From an uncultured Brevinema sp. (GTDB lineage: Bacteria > Spirochaetota > Brevinematia > Brevinematales > Brevinemataceae), in NCBI GenBank assembly GCA_947036575.1, contig CAMQSH010000047.1, positions 1 through 12,630 of the forward strand: a stretch of DNA of 12,630 bases, written 5' to 3'. Shown here piece after piece: positions 1 through 5,992 of the stretch. Numbering within the stretch: the first letter of the stretch is position 1; each line of letters opens with the position of its first letter. The notes under the pieces were generated by a model. It was given only the letters and a program-made list of their open reading frames with translations. It made no database searches and was not told the origin of the DNA. A program made the position numbers and the translations under genes.

Positions 1-53
1 ACCTTATTTTCAAATCCAGTTTGGACTTGAATTACAAACCAACCTCTAGCCAT
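1..53 (-). CDS. nusG: NusG transcription elongation/antitermination factor (N-terminal fragment)
   Basis: Only the first 17 codons lie in the window. They read MARGWFVIQVQTGFENK, the typical NusG start, in which the NGN domain opens with a W-x-V-x-x-x-x-G-x-E pattern. NusG binds RNA polymerase and couples it to Rho or the ribosome. The ATG shares its A with the secE stop codon (TAATG), so the two genes are translationally coupled. The secE-nusG order is among the most conserved in bacteria and supports the call despite the short fragment. The rest of the gene lies beyond the left edge. Confidence 0.93.
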   Translation of the reverse strand, partial: MARGWFVIQVQTGFENK

Positions 54-235
54 TATTGCATCAACTCTTGAAGTCCTAAACGTGTAATCACGTCAACTCC
101 AAATAAGATTCCTGAGAAAATTGCCACAAAAATACATGTTGCAATAGTAGCACGCACAACTTCATCTTTTGTTGGCCAAGTGACTTTACGTAGCTCTTCA
201 ACAGAGCCTTTAATCATTTCTACAATGTTTGCCAT
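53..235 (-). CDS. secE: Preprotein translocase subunit SecE
   Basis: This 60-residue protein is the small essential membrane subunit of the SecYEG channel. Residues 1-25 form the amphipathic cytoplasmic helix, with the family signature E-E-L-R-K-V-T-W-P-T-K-D-E-V. One hydrophobic transmembrane helix follows at about residues 29-52. The single-helix form is the usual type outside enterobacteria. An in-frame ATG 39 bases upstream exists, but the start at 235 is chosen because AAGGTG lies four bases before it and the SecE homology begins there. It sits 49 bases after tRNA-Trp and overlaps nusG by one base. Confidence 0.95.
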   Translation of the reverse strand: MANIVEMIKGSVEELRKVTWPTKDEVVRATIATCIFVAIFSGILFGVDVITRLGLQELMQ

Positions 236-284
236 ATTACACCTTACATCTATTTTTTGCGCATCAATTCTCAAGCGAAAAACT

Positions 285-357
285 CAGGGTAGGAGGGACT
301 CGAACCCGCAACACACGGTTTTGGAGACCGTTGCTCTACCATTGGAGCTACTACCCT
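285..357 (-). tRNA. tRNA-Trp, anticodon CCA
   Basis: The 73-base gene folds as a cloverleaf. The 7-bp acceptor AGGGTAG/CTACCCT is perfect, the D stem is GCTC/GAGC, and the anticodon stem ACGGT/ACCGT encloses loop CTCCAAA with anticodon CCA. The T loop is TTCGAGT. The discriminator base is G, as expected for tRNA-Trp. The T stem GCGGG/CCCTC carries one C-T mismatch at the second pair, which is unusual. The 3' CCA is not encoded and must be added enzymatically. It lies between rpmG and secE, a classic bacterial position. Confidence 0.96.
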
Positions 358-381
358 ATATATATAAATATATAAAAAAAA

Positions 382-537
382 TTATTTAATTTCTTTATGT
401 ATTGTATGTTTTCGTTCACGGGAACAATACTTTTTAAGTTCAAGTTTTGTTCTTTCTTGGATCATTTTTTTTGTTTTGGTTGTTGTGTAATTACGCTCTG
501 CGCAACTTTCACATTCTAACGTAACAATATGTGGCAT
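382..537 (-). CDS. rpmG: 50S ribosomal protein L33
   Basis: This 51-residue protein begins MPHIVTLECESC and ends with the L33 signature L-K-K-Y-C-S-R-E-R-K-H-T-x-H-K-E-x-K. L33 sits near the E site of the 50S subunit. Cys9, Cys12 and Cys38 match three ligands of the zinc-binding C+ form. The fourth cysteine, expected three residues after Cys38, is Glu41, so the site is incomplete. The ATG is preceded by GAGGAG at ideal spacing. It lies 22 bases after tRNA-Thr and 24 bases before tRNA-Trp, so it is probably co-transcribed with both. Confidence 0.95.
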   Translation of the reverse strand: MPHIVTLECESCAERNYTTTKTKKMIQERTKLELKKYCSRERKHTIHKEIK

Positions 538-559
538 ATAAAGCTCCTCTATAAGTGCT

Positions 560-632
<73 letters not shown>

Positions 633-671
633 ATTCTTAAAACAATTCTATGTGTATAGACTTTGATAAAA

Positions 672-700
672 AGTATAAATGATTTCTATAAAAATGTCAA
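672..700 (-). promoter_or_regulatory. Promoter of the tRNA-Thr/rpmG/secE/nusG cluster
   Basis: On the minus strand TTGACA (695-700) and TATACT (672-677) are separated by exactly 17 bases. This is a full consensus -35 and a one-mismatch -10 for a housekeeping sigma factor. Transcription should start near 665, leaving about 33 bases before tRNA-Thr. No other convincing promoter was seen between these genes, so this one probably drives the whole cluster. Confidence 0.82.
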
Positions 701-745
701 TCGTTTTTAATAAATAATTCATAGCCAATCCTTGTATCCTTATAC

Positions 746-774
746 TTGTGTTTAGATATTTTTTATTATATAAT
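746..774 (+). promoter_or_regulatory. Promoter of the Nudix hydrolase gene
   Basis: TTGTGT (746-751), 17 bases, then TATAAT (769-774). The -10 is consensus and the -35 matches four of six. The predicted start near 781 gives a leader of about 26 bases. It is divergent from the tRNA-cluster promoter, and the two -35 elements are 45 bases apart. Confidence 0.6.
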
Positions 775-806
775 TAAATCAAAAAAGATATAAAAAAGAG
801 AGTCTC

Positions 807-1415
807 ATGATTAGAAATTTTAGCCCTCAAGATATCCCCAATTTCCCTAATATAAAAATATTATCTTATACCAAACAAAATAATGTATCAAAAGATTATT
901 TACTTATTGAGAGACCTCCCTTCATATCAGCCTTTATCAATATTGACAATCAATATGGGATTTTTATAGAACAATATAGACCTATTATCGATAAAACAAC
1001 TTTAGAAATTCCTATGGGTAAGATAGAAAAATTTGATCTATCTGTCAAAGATGCGTTAATAAGAGAATTGCAAGAAGAGTGTAACTTATTTTTAGAAGAA
1101 AATCTTTCATTTTTATTAGTAAAAAATATTAAGACAGAGGCTACAACAAAATTAACATTCACTAACTGGGATATTATAGAAGAAAGTCCCAATTTTCTTA
1201 GTCCTGGTTTTTCTACCTCTCAACAATACCCTTTTATGATCTCGCTCACAAGCTCATCTGAGGATATTACTACTTTTTTTGAGCAACACAAACCCTTCTC
1301 CCAAGAAACAGATCTCAAGGTACATATAAAAAAATTGAATAAAGATTTATTCAATCAATTAGATGGATTGAGTCGTTATTATTTGATTAGTTTTTTGTAT
1401 CAACAAAAATTATAA
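807..1415 (+). CDS. Nudix hydrolase, ADP-ribose pyrophosphatase-like
   Basis: A 202-residue protein whose centre resembles ADP-ribose pyrophosphatase (NudF/YqkG type), cytosolic enzymes that cleave nucleoside diphosphate sugars with Mg2+. Residues 51-74 contain the family segment G-I-F-I-E-Q-Y-R-P...L-E-I-P-M-G-K-I-E, and the Nudix box follows from Gly71. The catalytic helix R86-E-L-Q-E-E91 is intact, so the main metal-binding glutamates remain. The box is degenerate: one extra residue lies between Gly71 and Arg86, the usual loop Glu is replaced (Asp77 or a neighbour), and E-E-x-G has become E-E-C-N. The region after residue 100 is not recognisable. A modest AAGAGAG site lies four bases before the ATG. 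The gene is monocistronic and convergent with the next gene. Substrate is unknown and it may be a diverged paralogue. Confidence 0.8.
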   Translation: MIRNFSPQDIPNFPNIKILSYTKQNNVSKDYLLIERPPFISAFINIDNQYGIFIEQYRPIIDKTTLEIPMGKIEKFDLSVKDALIRELQEECNLFLEENLSFLLVKNIKTEATTKLTFTNWDIIEESPNFLSPGFSTSQQYPFMISLTSSSEDITTFFEQHKPFSQETDLKVHIKKLNKDLFNQLDGLSRYYLISFLYQQKL

Positions 1416-1423
1416 ACCCCAGT

Positions 1424-1454
1424 AAAAAGGACGAAGCATCACACTATGTCCTTT
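1424..1454 (-). terminator. Intrinsic terminator of the DUF4261 unit
   Basis: Read on the minus strand, AAAGGAC (1448-1454) pairs perfectly with GTCCTTT (1426-1432) across a 15-base loop, and the stem runs into a five-T tract ending at 1424. It lies 25 bases after the stop codon at 1480. On the plus strand the stem is not followed by a good T tract, so termination of the convergent Nudix gene is less certain. Its right arm and tail match those of the terminator at 2988-3015. Confidence 0.7.
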
Positions 1455-1456
1455 AG

Positions 1457-1477
1457 AGAATAATTCTGTATTCCTAT
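1457..1477 (+). repeat. 21-base direct repeat, copy 1
   Basis: This 21-base sequence matches 2925-2945 at 20 of 21 positions in the same orientation. It contains the palindrome core AGAAT-A-ATTCT. It lies between the stop of the membrane-protein gene and its terminator, in the 3' untranslated part of the transcript. The two copies bracket the DUF4261 two-gene unit. Confidence 0.75.
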
Positions 1478-1479
1478 CT

Positions 1480-2007
1480 TTATTTTATTTCATTTTTTTG
1501 ATATTCATCAAGATATTCATTCATTAAATCCAATATCTCTTGTGGCTTTTCTTTTACCAGTCCCAAACTAATCGTGATAGGAGGGCTCCCCGTCATTTTG
1601 GCAAAAAACCGAACTAGTATTTGTTTGTATTTAGGGAGCTTTTCTAAGAGTAAGTCCCTATCTTTGACTTCTACTCCAATAAATTTTTGTGATTTATACA
1701 CAGAAACAGAGATGCTTTCTACATTACTCCAAGGAACAAAACCAAAGCTAGCATTCGCACCATAATCGATAAAACCTTCAGAATCAATCACCATCTGCTC
1801 TTTATTAAAAGTACAGATCAAAGAGAGTAATCCCCCTCCAAAAAACAATGTGCCTACTATTCCTACTAATTTCATGATATAAGGATGATGCCTTGAGCTG
1901 GATGCATCAACTATAATACAAAACACACTCGCAAGAGTCATCAGTAATGCTAAAAACAAGATAAATAATTGCTTCGTCCAAATTTTTTTAATGACTACTC
2001 TATCCAT
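1480..2007 (-). CDS. Two-helix membrane protein with PH-like C-terminal domain (STM3941-like)
   Basis: A predicted 175-residue inner-membrane protein. Hydrophobic helices lie at about residues 13-33 and 44-66. A soluble segment follows, with I-D-S-E-G-F-I-D-Y at 74-82 and V-P-W-S-N-V-E-S-I-S-V at 91-101. That G-F-x-D ... W-x-x-I pattern is typical of small bacterial PH-like membrane proteins such as the STM3941 family. A longer frame could start at 2094, inside the upstream gene. The start at 2007 is preferred because CAGGTAG lies seven bases upstream and the first helix follows directly. The gene begins 37 bases after the DUF4261 stop with no visible promoter between, so they share a transcript. 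Its function is unknown. Family placement is from recall of the pattern. Confidence 0.72.
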   Translation of the reverse strand: MDRVVIKKIWTKQLFILFLALLMTLASVFCIIVDASSSRHHPYIMKLVGIVGTLFFGGGLLSLICTFNKEQMVIDSEGFIDYGANASFGFVPWSNVESISVSVYKSQKFIGVEVKDRDLLLEKLPKYKQILVRFFAKMTGSPPITISLGLVKEKPQEILDLMNEYLDEYQKNEIK

Positions 2008-2044
2008 ATTCAAACTACCTGAAATATTTATTTTGTTGGGCTTT

Positions 2045-2911
2045 CTAAGCCTCTTCTTCGTTGTTACGTGTACCTGAGGCGTATTCACCAGCACAAATAT
2101 CTAGAACTACACGTACAGGCTGGATTAAAGAGTCTTCATATTGGCATTTCCACCTACTATCCTCTTCAAAACCCCCTATGGTTTCTCCATCGTTAATGGG
2201 AGCATTTGCGACATATGTATAATGTGCTACATCAAAGGCATGTGAGACGATTTTGTTCGGATCAACTCCATGAAAATGATATTGCACATCGGGCAGACCA
2301 ATAGCATAAAGTCCTAAAGTATCTATAACGCTATCTTCTGTACCTTGTATATTAAAGAATCGTATATTCACCCCAGAATGTAAAAATCGATCTTCTTTTA
2401 GTATCTCACTATTAAGAATTTGCTCAGGAAGAAGTAATTTTCCTGCCGATTTAACCCATACCGCTTTACAATTAGGATAAATCTCCAAAGCCACTTCTAG
2501 CCAATCCATAAGCATTTCACAACGATCTTTATACTCCAAAAGAGAGGACATCATATCAAAGATAGCTACTTCATGAGAACAGCTTGCTAGTATTTCTTCA
2601 GAGTTTGCTATATTCCAAAATTGACTCCGTGAAAGAGTATCAATAGAATCTTGTATAAAATCAGAACTATCTGTTAGCACAATTTGAGCAGGAAGCAGAC
2701 CTTCTGTATATTGAACGGGATATTTTTTGATAGCAAATGAGTGCATATTCCCCGCATTAGCAACGGTATCCACTTCTCCAAATTTTTGGATAAGAGCCTT
2801 CTTGAGTATATCCATATTTAATTTTGTTGGCTCTTCTGAGAAGAGAAGTTTTATCATATATAAATTCTCGAATTTTGCTTTTTCGGAACTATCTTGTTGA
2901 AATCCTGACAT
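2045..2911 (-). CDS. DUF4261 domain protein
   Basis: A 288-residue soluble protein of unknown function that I recognise as DUF4261. Conserved blocks are S-R-S-Q-F-W (94-99), W-L-E-V-A-L-E-I-Y-P-N-C-K-A-V-W (137-152), R-F-F-N-I-Q-G-T (184-191), D-T-L-G-L-Y-A-I-G-L-P-D-V-Q-Y-H-F-H-G (197-215), C-Q-Y-E-D-S-L-I-Q-P-V-R (256-267) and G-E-Y-A-S-G-T-R (275-282). No signal peptide or membrane helix is visible. GGGAG lies well placed before the ATG at 2911. It is first in a two-gene transcript with the membrane protein downstream. Three sampled 60-base blocks of the gene average about 39% GC, against about 26% in two blocks from the operon to the right. This suggests transfer, although a conserved protein can also raise GC. 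Confidence 0.85.
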   Translation of the reverse strand: MSGFQQDSSEKAKFENLYMIKLLFSEEPTKLNMDILKKALIQKFGEVDTVANAGNMHSFAIKKYPVQYTEGLLPAQIVLTDSSDFIQDSIDTLSRSQFWNIANSEEILASCSHEVAIFDMMSSLLEYKDRCEMLMDWLEVALEIYPNCKAVWVKSAGKLLLPEQILNSEILKEDRFLHSGVNIRFFNIQGTEDSVIDTLGLYAIGLPDVQYHFHGVDPNKIVSHAFDVAHYTYVANAPINDGETIGGFEEDSRWKCQYEDSLIQPVRVVLDICAGEYASGTRNNEEEA

Positions 2912-2922
2912 TTTTATCTCCC

Positions 2923-2937
2923 ATAGAATAATTCTAT
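2923..2937. promoter_or_regulatory. Operator-like palindrome in the DUF4261 leader
   Basis: ATAGAAT-A-ATTCTAT is a perfect 15-base dyad about a central base. It lies between the predicted transcription start (near 2944) and the Shine-Dalgarno site of the DUF4261 gene. It could be a repressor site or an RNA hairpin. It overlaps repeat copy 2. At such AT content short palindromes also arise by chance. Confidence 0.4.
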
Positions 2938-2945
2938 ATTCCTAT
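2925..2945 (+). repeat. 21-base direct repeat, copy 2
   Basis: Second copy of the repeat at 1457-1477, with a single A/G difference. It covers the predicted transcription start and early leader of the DUF4261 transcript, so the mRNA would carry this sequence near both ends. Confidence 0.75.
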
Positions 2946-2950
2946 AAATC

Positions 2951-2979
2951 ATTATAACTTCTAAATATTAATCTGTCAA
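2951..2979 (-). promoter_or_regulatory. Consensus promoter of the DUF4261 unit
   Basis: On the minus strand TTGACA (2974-2979), a 17-base spacer and TATAAT (2951-2956) match the housekeeping consensus at all twelve positions. Transcription should begin near 2944, giving a leader of about 33 bases. This is the strongest promoter in the window. It lies just past the terminator of the operon to the right, so the unit is transcribed independently. Confidence 0.88.
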
Positions 2980-2987
2980 CGAACACT

Positions 2988-3015
2988 AAAAAGGACGAAG
3001 CCCTACACCTCGTCC
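2988..3015 (-). terminator. Intrinsic terminator of the propeller-to-cyclo-ligase operon
   Basis: On the minus strand GGACGA (3010-3015) pairs perfectly with TCGTCC (2993-2998) across an 11-base loop, followed by five T's. It lies about 47 bases after the cyclo-ligase stop. The block 2984-3015 matches 1420-1451 at 25 of 32 positions, including GCTTCGTCCTTTTTA, so the two terminators are related copies. Confidence 0.75.
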
Positions 3016-3061
3016 AAACCCATTAAATAGAGCACTCGTCAAACTATTTATTCTATAATAC

Positions 3062-3613
3062 TTAATTCGCTAGTATACTATACAATCCTCTATCACTAAG
3101 TACAAAATCCATTGCTATATCGTGATCTTCTTTGGGGATAGATTCTAAAATAGCCTCATGATAACAGACCCCTATTTTTAAACTAGAAGGATTTTGTTGT
3201 AGAAATCTATCATAAAATCCAGCTCCATACCCCAATCGAATGCCTTGTTTATCAAAAGCCAATCCTGGTACAAATATAATATCTATATTACCTTTGTATT
3301 CCTGAGTTATTGGTTCTAAAATATTAAAATTACCTTGTTGAAGATCTGCATAGGAATTAAAATCACAAAAAGTGATTTCTATAGAAGAAACCACTTTGGG
3401 CAATAAAACTTGAATATGTTGAGACCATGCAAATTCCCACAATAACGTTAAATCCAATTCCTTTTTGATAGAATGATAAAATGCTACAGTAGTATTTTTT
3501 TGTAAAAAATGTTTAGCTAATGAAAAAACTTGTTCTTGTGCATGAATAATTTCTTCATTATTTTTTGATATTTGTTGATTCTGTATTATCGATCTTAGTT
3601 GATTTTTGTTCAT
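3062..3613 (-). CDS. 5-formyltetrahydrofolate cyclo-ligase (methenyl-THF synthetase)
   Basis: This 183-residue cytosolic enzyme uses ATP to convert 5-formyl-THF to 5,10-methenyl-THF, returning a storage folate to one-carbon metabolism. The hallmark block lies at about residues 111-138: D-I-I-F-V-P-G-L-A-F-D, then R126-L-G-Y-G-x-G-F-Y-D-R136, the nucleotide/folate-binding loop. A basic N-terminus (K-x-x-L-R) and F-Y-H-S-I-K-K-E at 45-52 also fit, as does the usual family length. A longer frame could start at 3649, but 3613 is chosen because GGAAG lies five bases before it and the homology begins there. It overlaps the end of the UVR gene by 56 bases and is the last gene before a terminator. 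Confidence 0.93.
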   Translation of the reverse strand: MNKNQLRSIIQNQQISKNNEEIIHAQEQVFSLAKHFLQKNTTVAFYHSIKKELDLTLLWEFAWSQHIQVLLPKVVSSIEITFCDFNSYADLQQGNFNILEPITQEYKGNIDIIFVPGLAFDKQGIRLGYGAGFYDRFLQQNPSSLKIGVCYHEAILESIPKEDHDIAMDFVLSDRGLYSILAN

Positions 3614-4148
3614 TAATACTTCCGTTAGTATCTTGTTTACGTACTTCAAACTCTAATTTTTCTTTTAATTCTTTAGCATCTTCATATCTTTCTTCGCCTA
3701 TAGCCAACTCTATATTTTGAATAATATCGTTAATATGACTTGATCTATGAAATTTCTCAGCTTGATCAATTAACTCCGCCACTAACAATTCGTGTTCAGC
3801 TTCTACTACATAGTCACTCATTAGTAACTCTTTGTCTAAAAAAATCAACATATTATCGTTTAAAGCAATAAGTAAGCCTTCTTGCCATGTATCAAAAGAC
3901 TTTGGCATTAGAGTATGTAGTACAGCTTTCATTTTACCATTAAGTTTAGATAAAACACAAAAATTTTGATCTCTATCTTTGATGTTCAAACAATCATTGT
4001 ACAAAAATGTTTTATCTTTTATAAATTCGTTTAGTTGTTGTGCAAAATTACTCGTTATTTTATGATGAAAAACCCCATCTGAAGTTTGAAAATAAAGAAT
4101 ATAATCAGAATCTTCAAATATAATATTAATATATTCTATAAGAATCAT
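3558..4148 (-). CDS. UVR-motif protein of unknown function
   Basis: A 196-residue soluble protein. Residues 137-168 contain a UvrB/UvrC (UVR) motif, a helical hairpin reading N-D-I-I-Q-N-I-E-L-A-I and E-R-Y-E-D-A-K-E-L-K-E-K-L, which in UvrB and UvrC mediates their contact. The N-terminal 130 residues match nothing I recognise and show no nuclease signature. The tail (about 170-196) is polar and probably disordered. An ATG at 4199 has no good ribosome site. The start at 4148 follows AGGGGA and is preferred. Its 3' end overlaps the cyclo-ligase gene by 56 bases in another frame. A link to DNA repair is possible but not shown, because UVR motifs also occur in regulatory and chaperone-linked proteins. 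Confidence 0.75.
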   Translation of the reverse strand: MILIEYINIIFEDSDYILYFQTSDGVFHHKITSNFAQQLNEFIKDKTFLYNDCLNIKDRDQNFCVLSKLNGKMKAVLHTLMPKSFDTWQEGLLIALNDNMLIFLDKELLMSDYVVEAEHELLVAELIDQAEKFHRSSHINDIIQNIELAIGEERYEDAKELKEKLEFEVRKQDTNGSINEQKSTKIDNTESTNIKK

Positions 4149-4235
4149 ACGTTCCCCTGTATACAACCTAGAATCTTTAGCTATAAAATACAATTTCATA
4201 AGAATTATATTTTATGTGCAATTCTATATAGTATG

Positions 4236-5951
4236 TTAGAGCTCCTTTTCTGAATTTATATTTTTATTAGATGAATTATTTATTAATTTATTTGTTAAAA
4301 TTTTCATTTCTGTTACTTTTCCACTCAACCCTGATAAATCAGAATACTTTAATAACCAAACAACAGCACTAATATACTCTTGAGCATGTTTAAGTATTAT
4401 TTCTACTGTTTTTTTATAAAGTGTTTTTGATTCATGAATCTTAGTATCCATAAGAATCTCATCCCAATTACCTACCATTTCTTGATCTGTTCCTTTAGAG
4501 TTTATTACTTGTGTTAATAAAGTACTGAATAATTCGAATATTGATAAAAGGTTTTGTCTTATGGCAAAAGAGTTACGAGACATTTCTTTTGCTTTTTTAT
4601 CATCAATTTCTTGCCCATTTTTAGCATTTTTTATCATTCCTGTTGTACGTAAAATACGAAGATAATCATTTATTAATTCATAAAACTTTGTTAATTGGCT
4701 ATTTAGCATTTTGATTTCTTTTTTAGCATCAAAACGCCCCGTCTTAACACCTGGAATAACATAGAAATTAATATCATTCCATATAGTATATTCTTTATCA
4801 AAGTAATCCACCAACACATAAGCATAAAACAGTTGATCTGTTGGTGAAAAAAGAGAACGTAAATCTTTGCCATCTTCAAAAGAATCCATGTATTGTTGAA
4901 AATCTACACTTTCTTTAATAAATTCAATACCATTTTGAATTTCTTCTGATGGAAATAAACTTATTTTTTTTTCTTCTACTTCTATTAACTCTTCTTCTTT
5001 CTTTTTTTTATAAAATGCTTTTAATTCTATACTTAATTGACCCACTTTTATGGTAGATGCTGTAGTCTTATCTAAAAACTCTTCTAATGTCTGATAAGGG
5101 CTTTTATTATTATACCTAACTCTATAATAATTAATAAGTTCTTCAAGCCATATATACCATTCACCCCATATCGATGTGAAAATATCAGTTATTTTTTTTG
5201 GAGTATAGCTATTGTGAATTTTTTTATGAAAACATAATTCATAGTTTCGTGCAATAAGCTGAACTGCTGTTTGCATCTGAACATGATAAGGATAGAATGT
5301 AAACATTCGACTACTAATTAATTTAAAAAAGTTTTCAGATTTATTTACAGAAATTGGCATTGTATTTTTTAAATTTATAAACCATTGTTCTTCAAGCATA
5401 TGATAAGTATAGTACGCTAATTCATATTCAAAAAGCAATTCTTTATTAGCAATATAATCTCTAAATTTTAAGGATTCTGCTGTCGTTTCTTGAAAAACAG
5501 GATCTAACATAACTTTTAACATTCCTAATTCTGTATAGACTTTTTCCAAAGTCATTTTTTTAAATTTTTGAGAAAACTGTGTCGCACTAAAATTAAAAAT
5601 ATTTGCAAACATACAAGTCAAACGAACAACAAAAACTTGAAAACTTGAAACTTTTTTAGGCTCTGGTACAGCGTTTTGTTTTGATTTAGTCACAACTGCT
5701 ACAGGTTTTCCCGTATTAGCAAAAGGATTTATATTCTCTTGAGTTGGTCTTACACTATGATTTCCAACTTTTACATTCTTGGGACTATCATTTGATTTTT
5801 GTGGATCAGGAACAATTTCTTTAGTATCCATATTTATAACTTTTCCACCAGCAGATTCAAACTTATCAAACAAATCTTTTTTTGTGTTTTTATCCATATC
5901 TGCAATATTTAATCTAGATTGAATCTTATCCAAATTGTCTTTTTTACTCAT
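4236..5951 (-). CDS. Unrecognised 571-residue protein, probably spirochaete-specific
   Basis: I cannot assign a family. Residues 1-40 form a charged short-helix segment ending D-K-F-E-S-A-G-G-K-V-I-N, and 41-100 are polar, Pro/Asn/Lys-rich and likely disordered. Residues 104-125 are moderately hydrophobic (F-Q-V-F-V-V-R-L-T-C-M-F-A-N-I-F) but contain Arg, so a membrane anchor is doubtful. The rest is helical and aromatic-rich, with a very acidic/basic stretch K-K-K-K-E-E-E-L-I-E-V-E-E-K-K at 315-329. No signal peptide, Cys cluster or enzyme motif is visible. The start at 5951 follows GGAAGAAG; a frame from 5972 has no such site. It lies 41 bases after the TldE-like gene, so it is in the same operon. 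A cytoplasmic scaffold or a motility-associated protein is possible but unproven. Confidence 0.7.
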   Translation of the reverse strand: MSKKDNLDKIQSRLNIADMDKNTKKDLFDKFESAGGKVINMDTKEIVPDPQKSNDSPKNVKVGNHSVRPTQENINPFANTGKPVAVVTKSKQNAVPEPKKVSSFQVFVVRLTCMFANIFNFSATQFSQKFKKMTLEKVYTELGMLKVMLDPVFQETTAESLKFRDYIANKELLFEYELAYYTYHMLEEQWFINLKNTMPISVNKSENFFKLISSRMFTFYPYHVQMQTAVQLIARNYELCFHKKIHNSYTPKKITDIFTSIWGEWYIWLEELINYYRVRYNNKSPYQTLEEFLDKTTASTIKVGQLSIELKAFYKKKKEEELIEVEEKKISLFPSEEIQNGIEFIKESVDFQQYMDSFEDGKDLRSLFSPTDQLFYAYVLVDYFDKEYTIWNDINFYVIPGVKTGRFDAKKEIKMLNSQLTKFYELINDYLRILRTTGMIKNAKNGQEIDDKKAKEMSRNSFAIRQNLLSIFELFSTLLTQVINSKGTDQEMVGNWDEILMDTKIHESKTLYKKTVEIILKHAQEYISAVVWLLKYSDLSGLSGKVTEMKILTNKLINNSSNKNINSEKEL

Positions 5952-5992
5952 GTTCTTCTTCCATAATATCAATGATTTATTTTTTTGATGCC

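Noticed and set aside
180..389. Plus-strand open frame running across secE, tRNA-Trp and the end of rpmG
   Set aside because: It crosses a tRNA gene antisense and overlaps known genes, so it is a chance frame.
950..1192. 80-codon minus-strand open frame within the Nudix gene
   Set aside because: Antisense to the conserved Nudix segment, with no start signals of its own.
1574..1765. 63-codon plus-strand open frame within the membrane-protein gene
   Set aside because: Antisense to the PH-like domain, with no ribosome site and no similarity.
3024..3050. Hairpin TAAATAG/CTATTTA after the cyclo-ligase stop
   Set aside because: All but one pair are A-T and there is no adjoining T tract; the stronger hairpin at 2993-3015 explains termination.
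4149..4235. Possible internal promoter before the UVR-motif gene
   Set aside because: TTGCAC and TATAAT are present on the minus strand but only seven bases apart, too close to function together. The 87-base gap is otherwise featureless.
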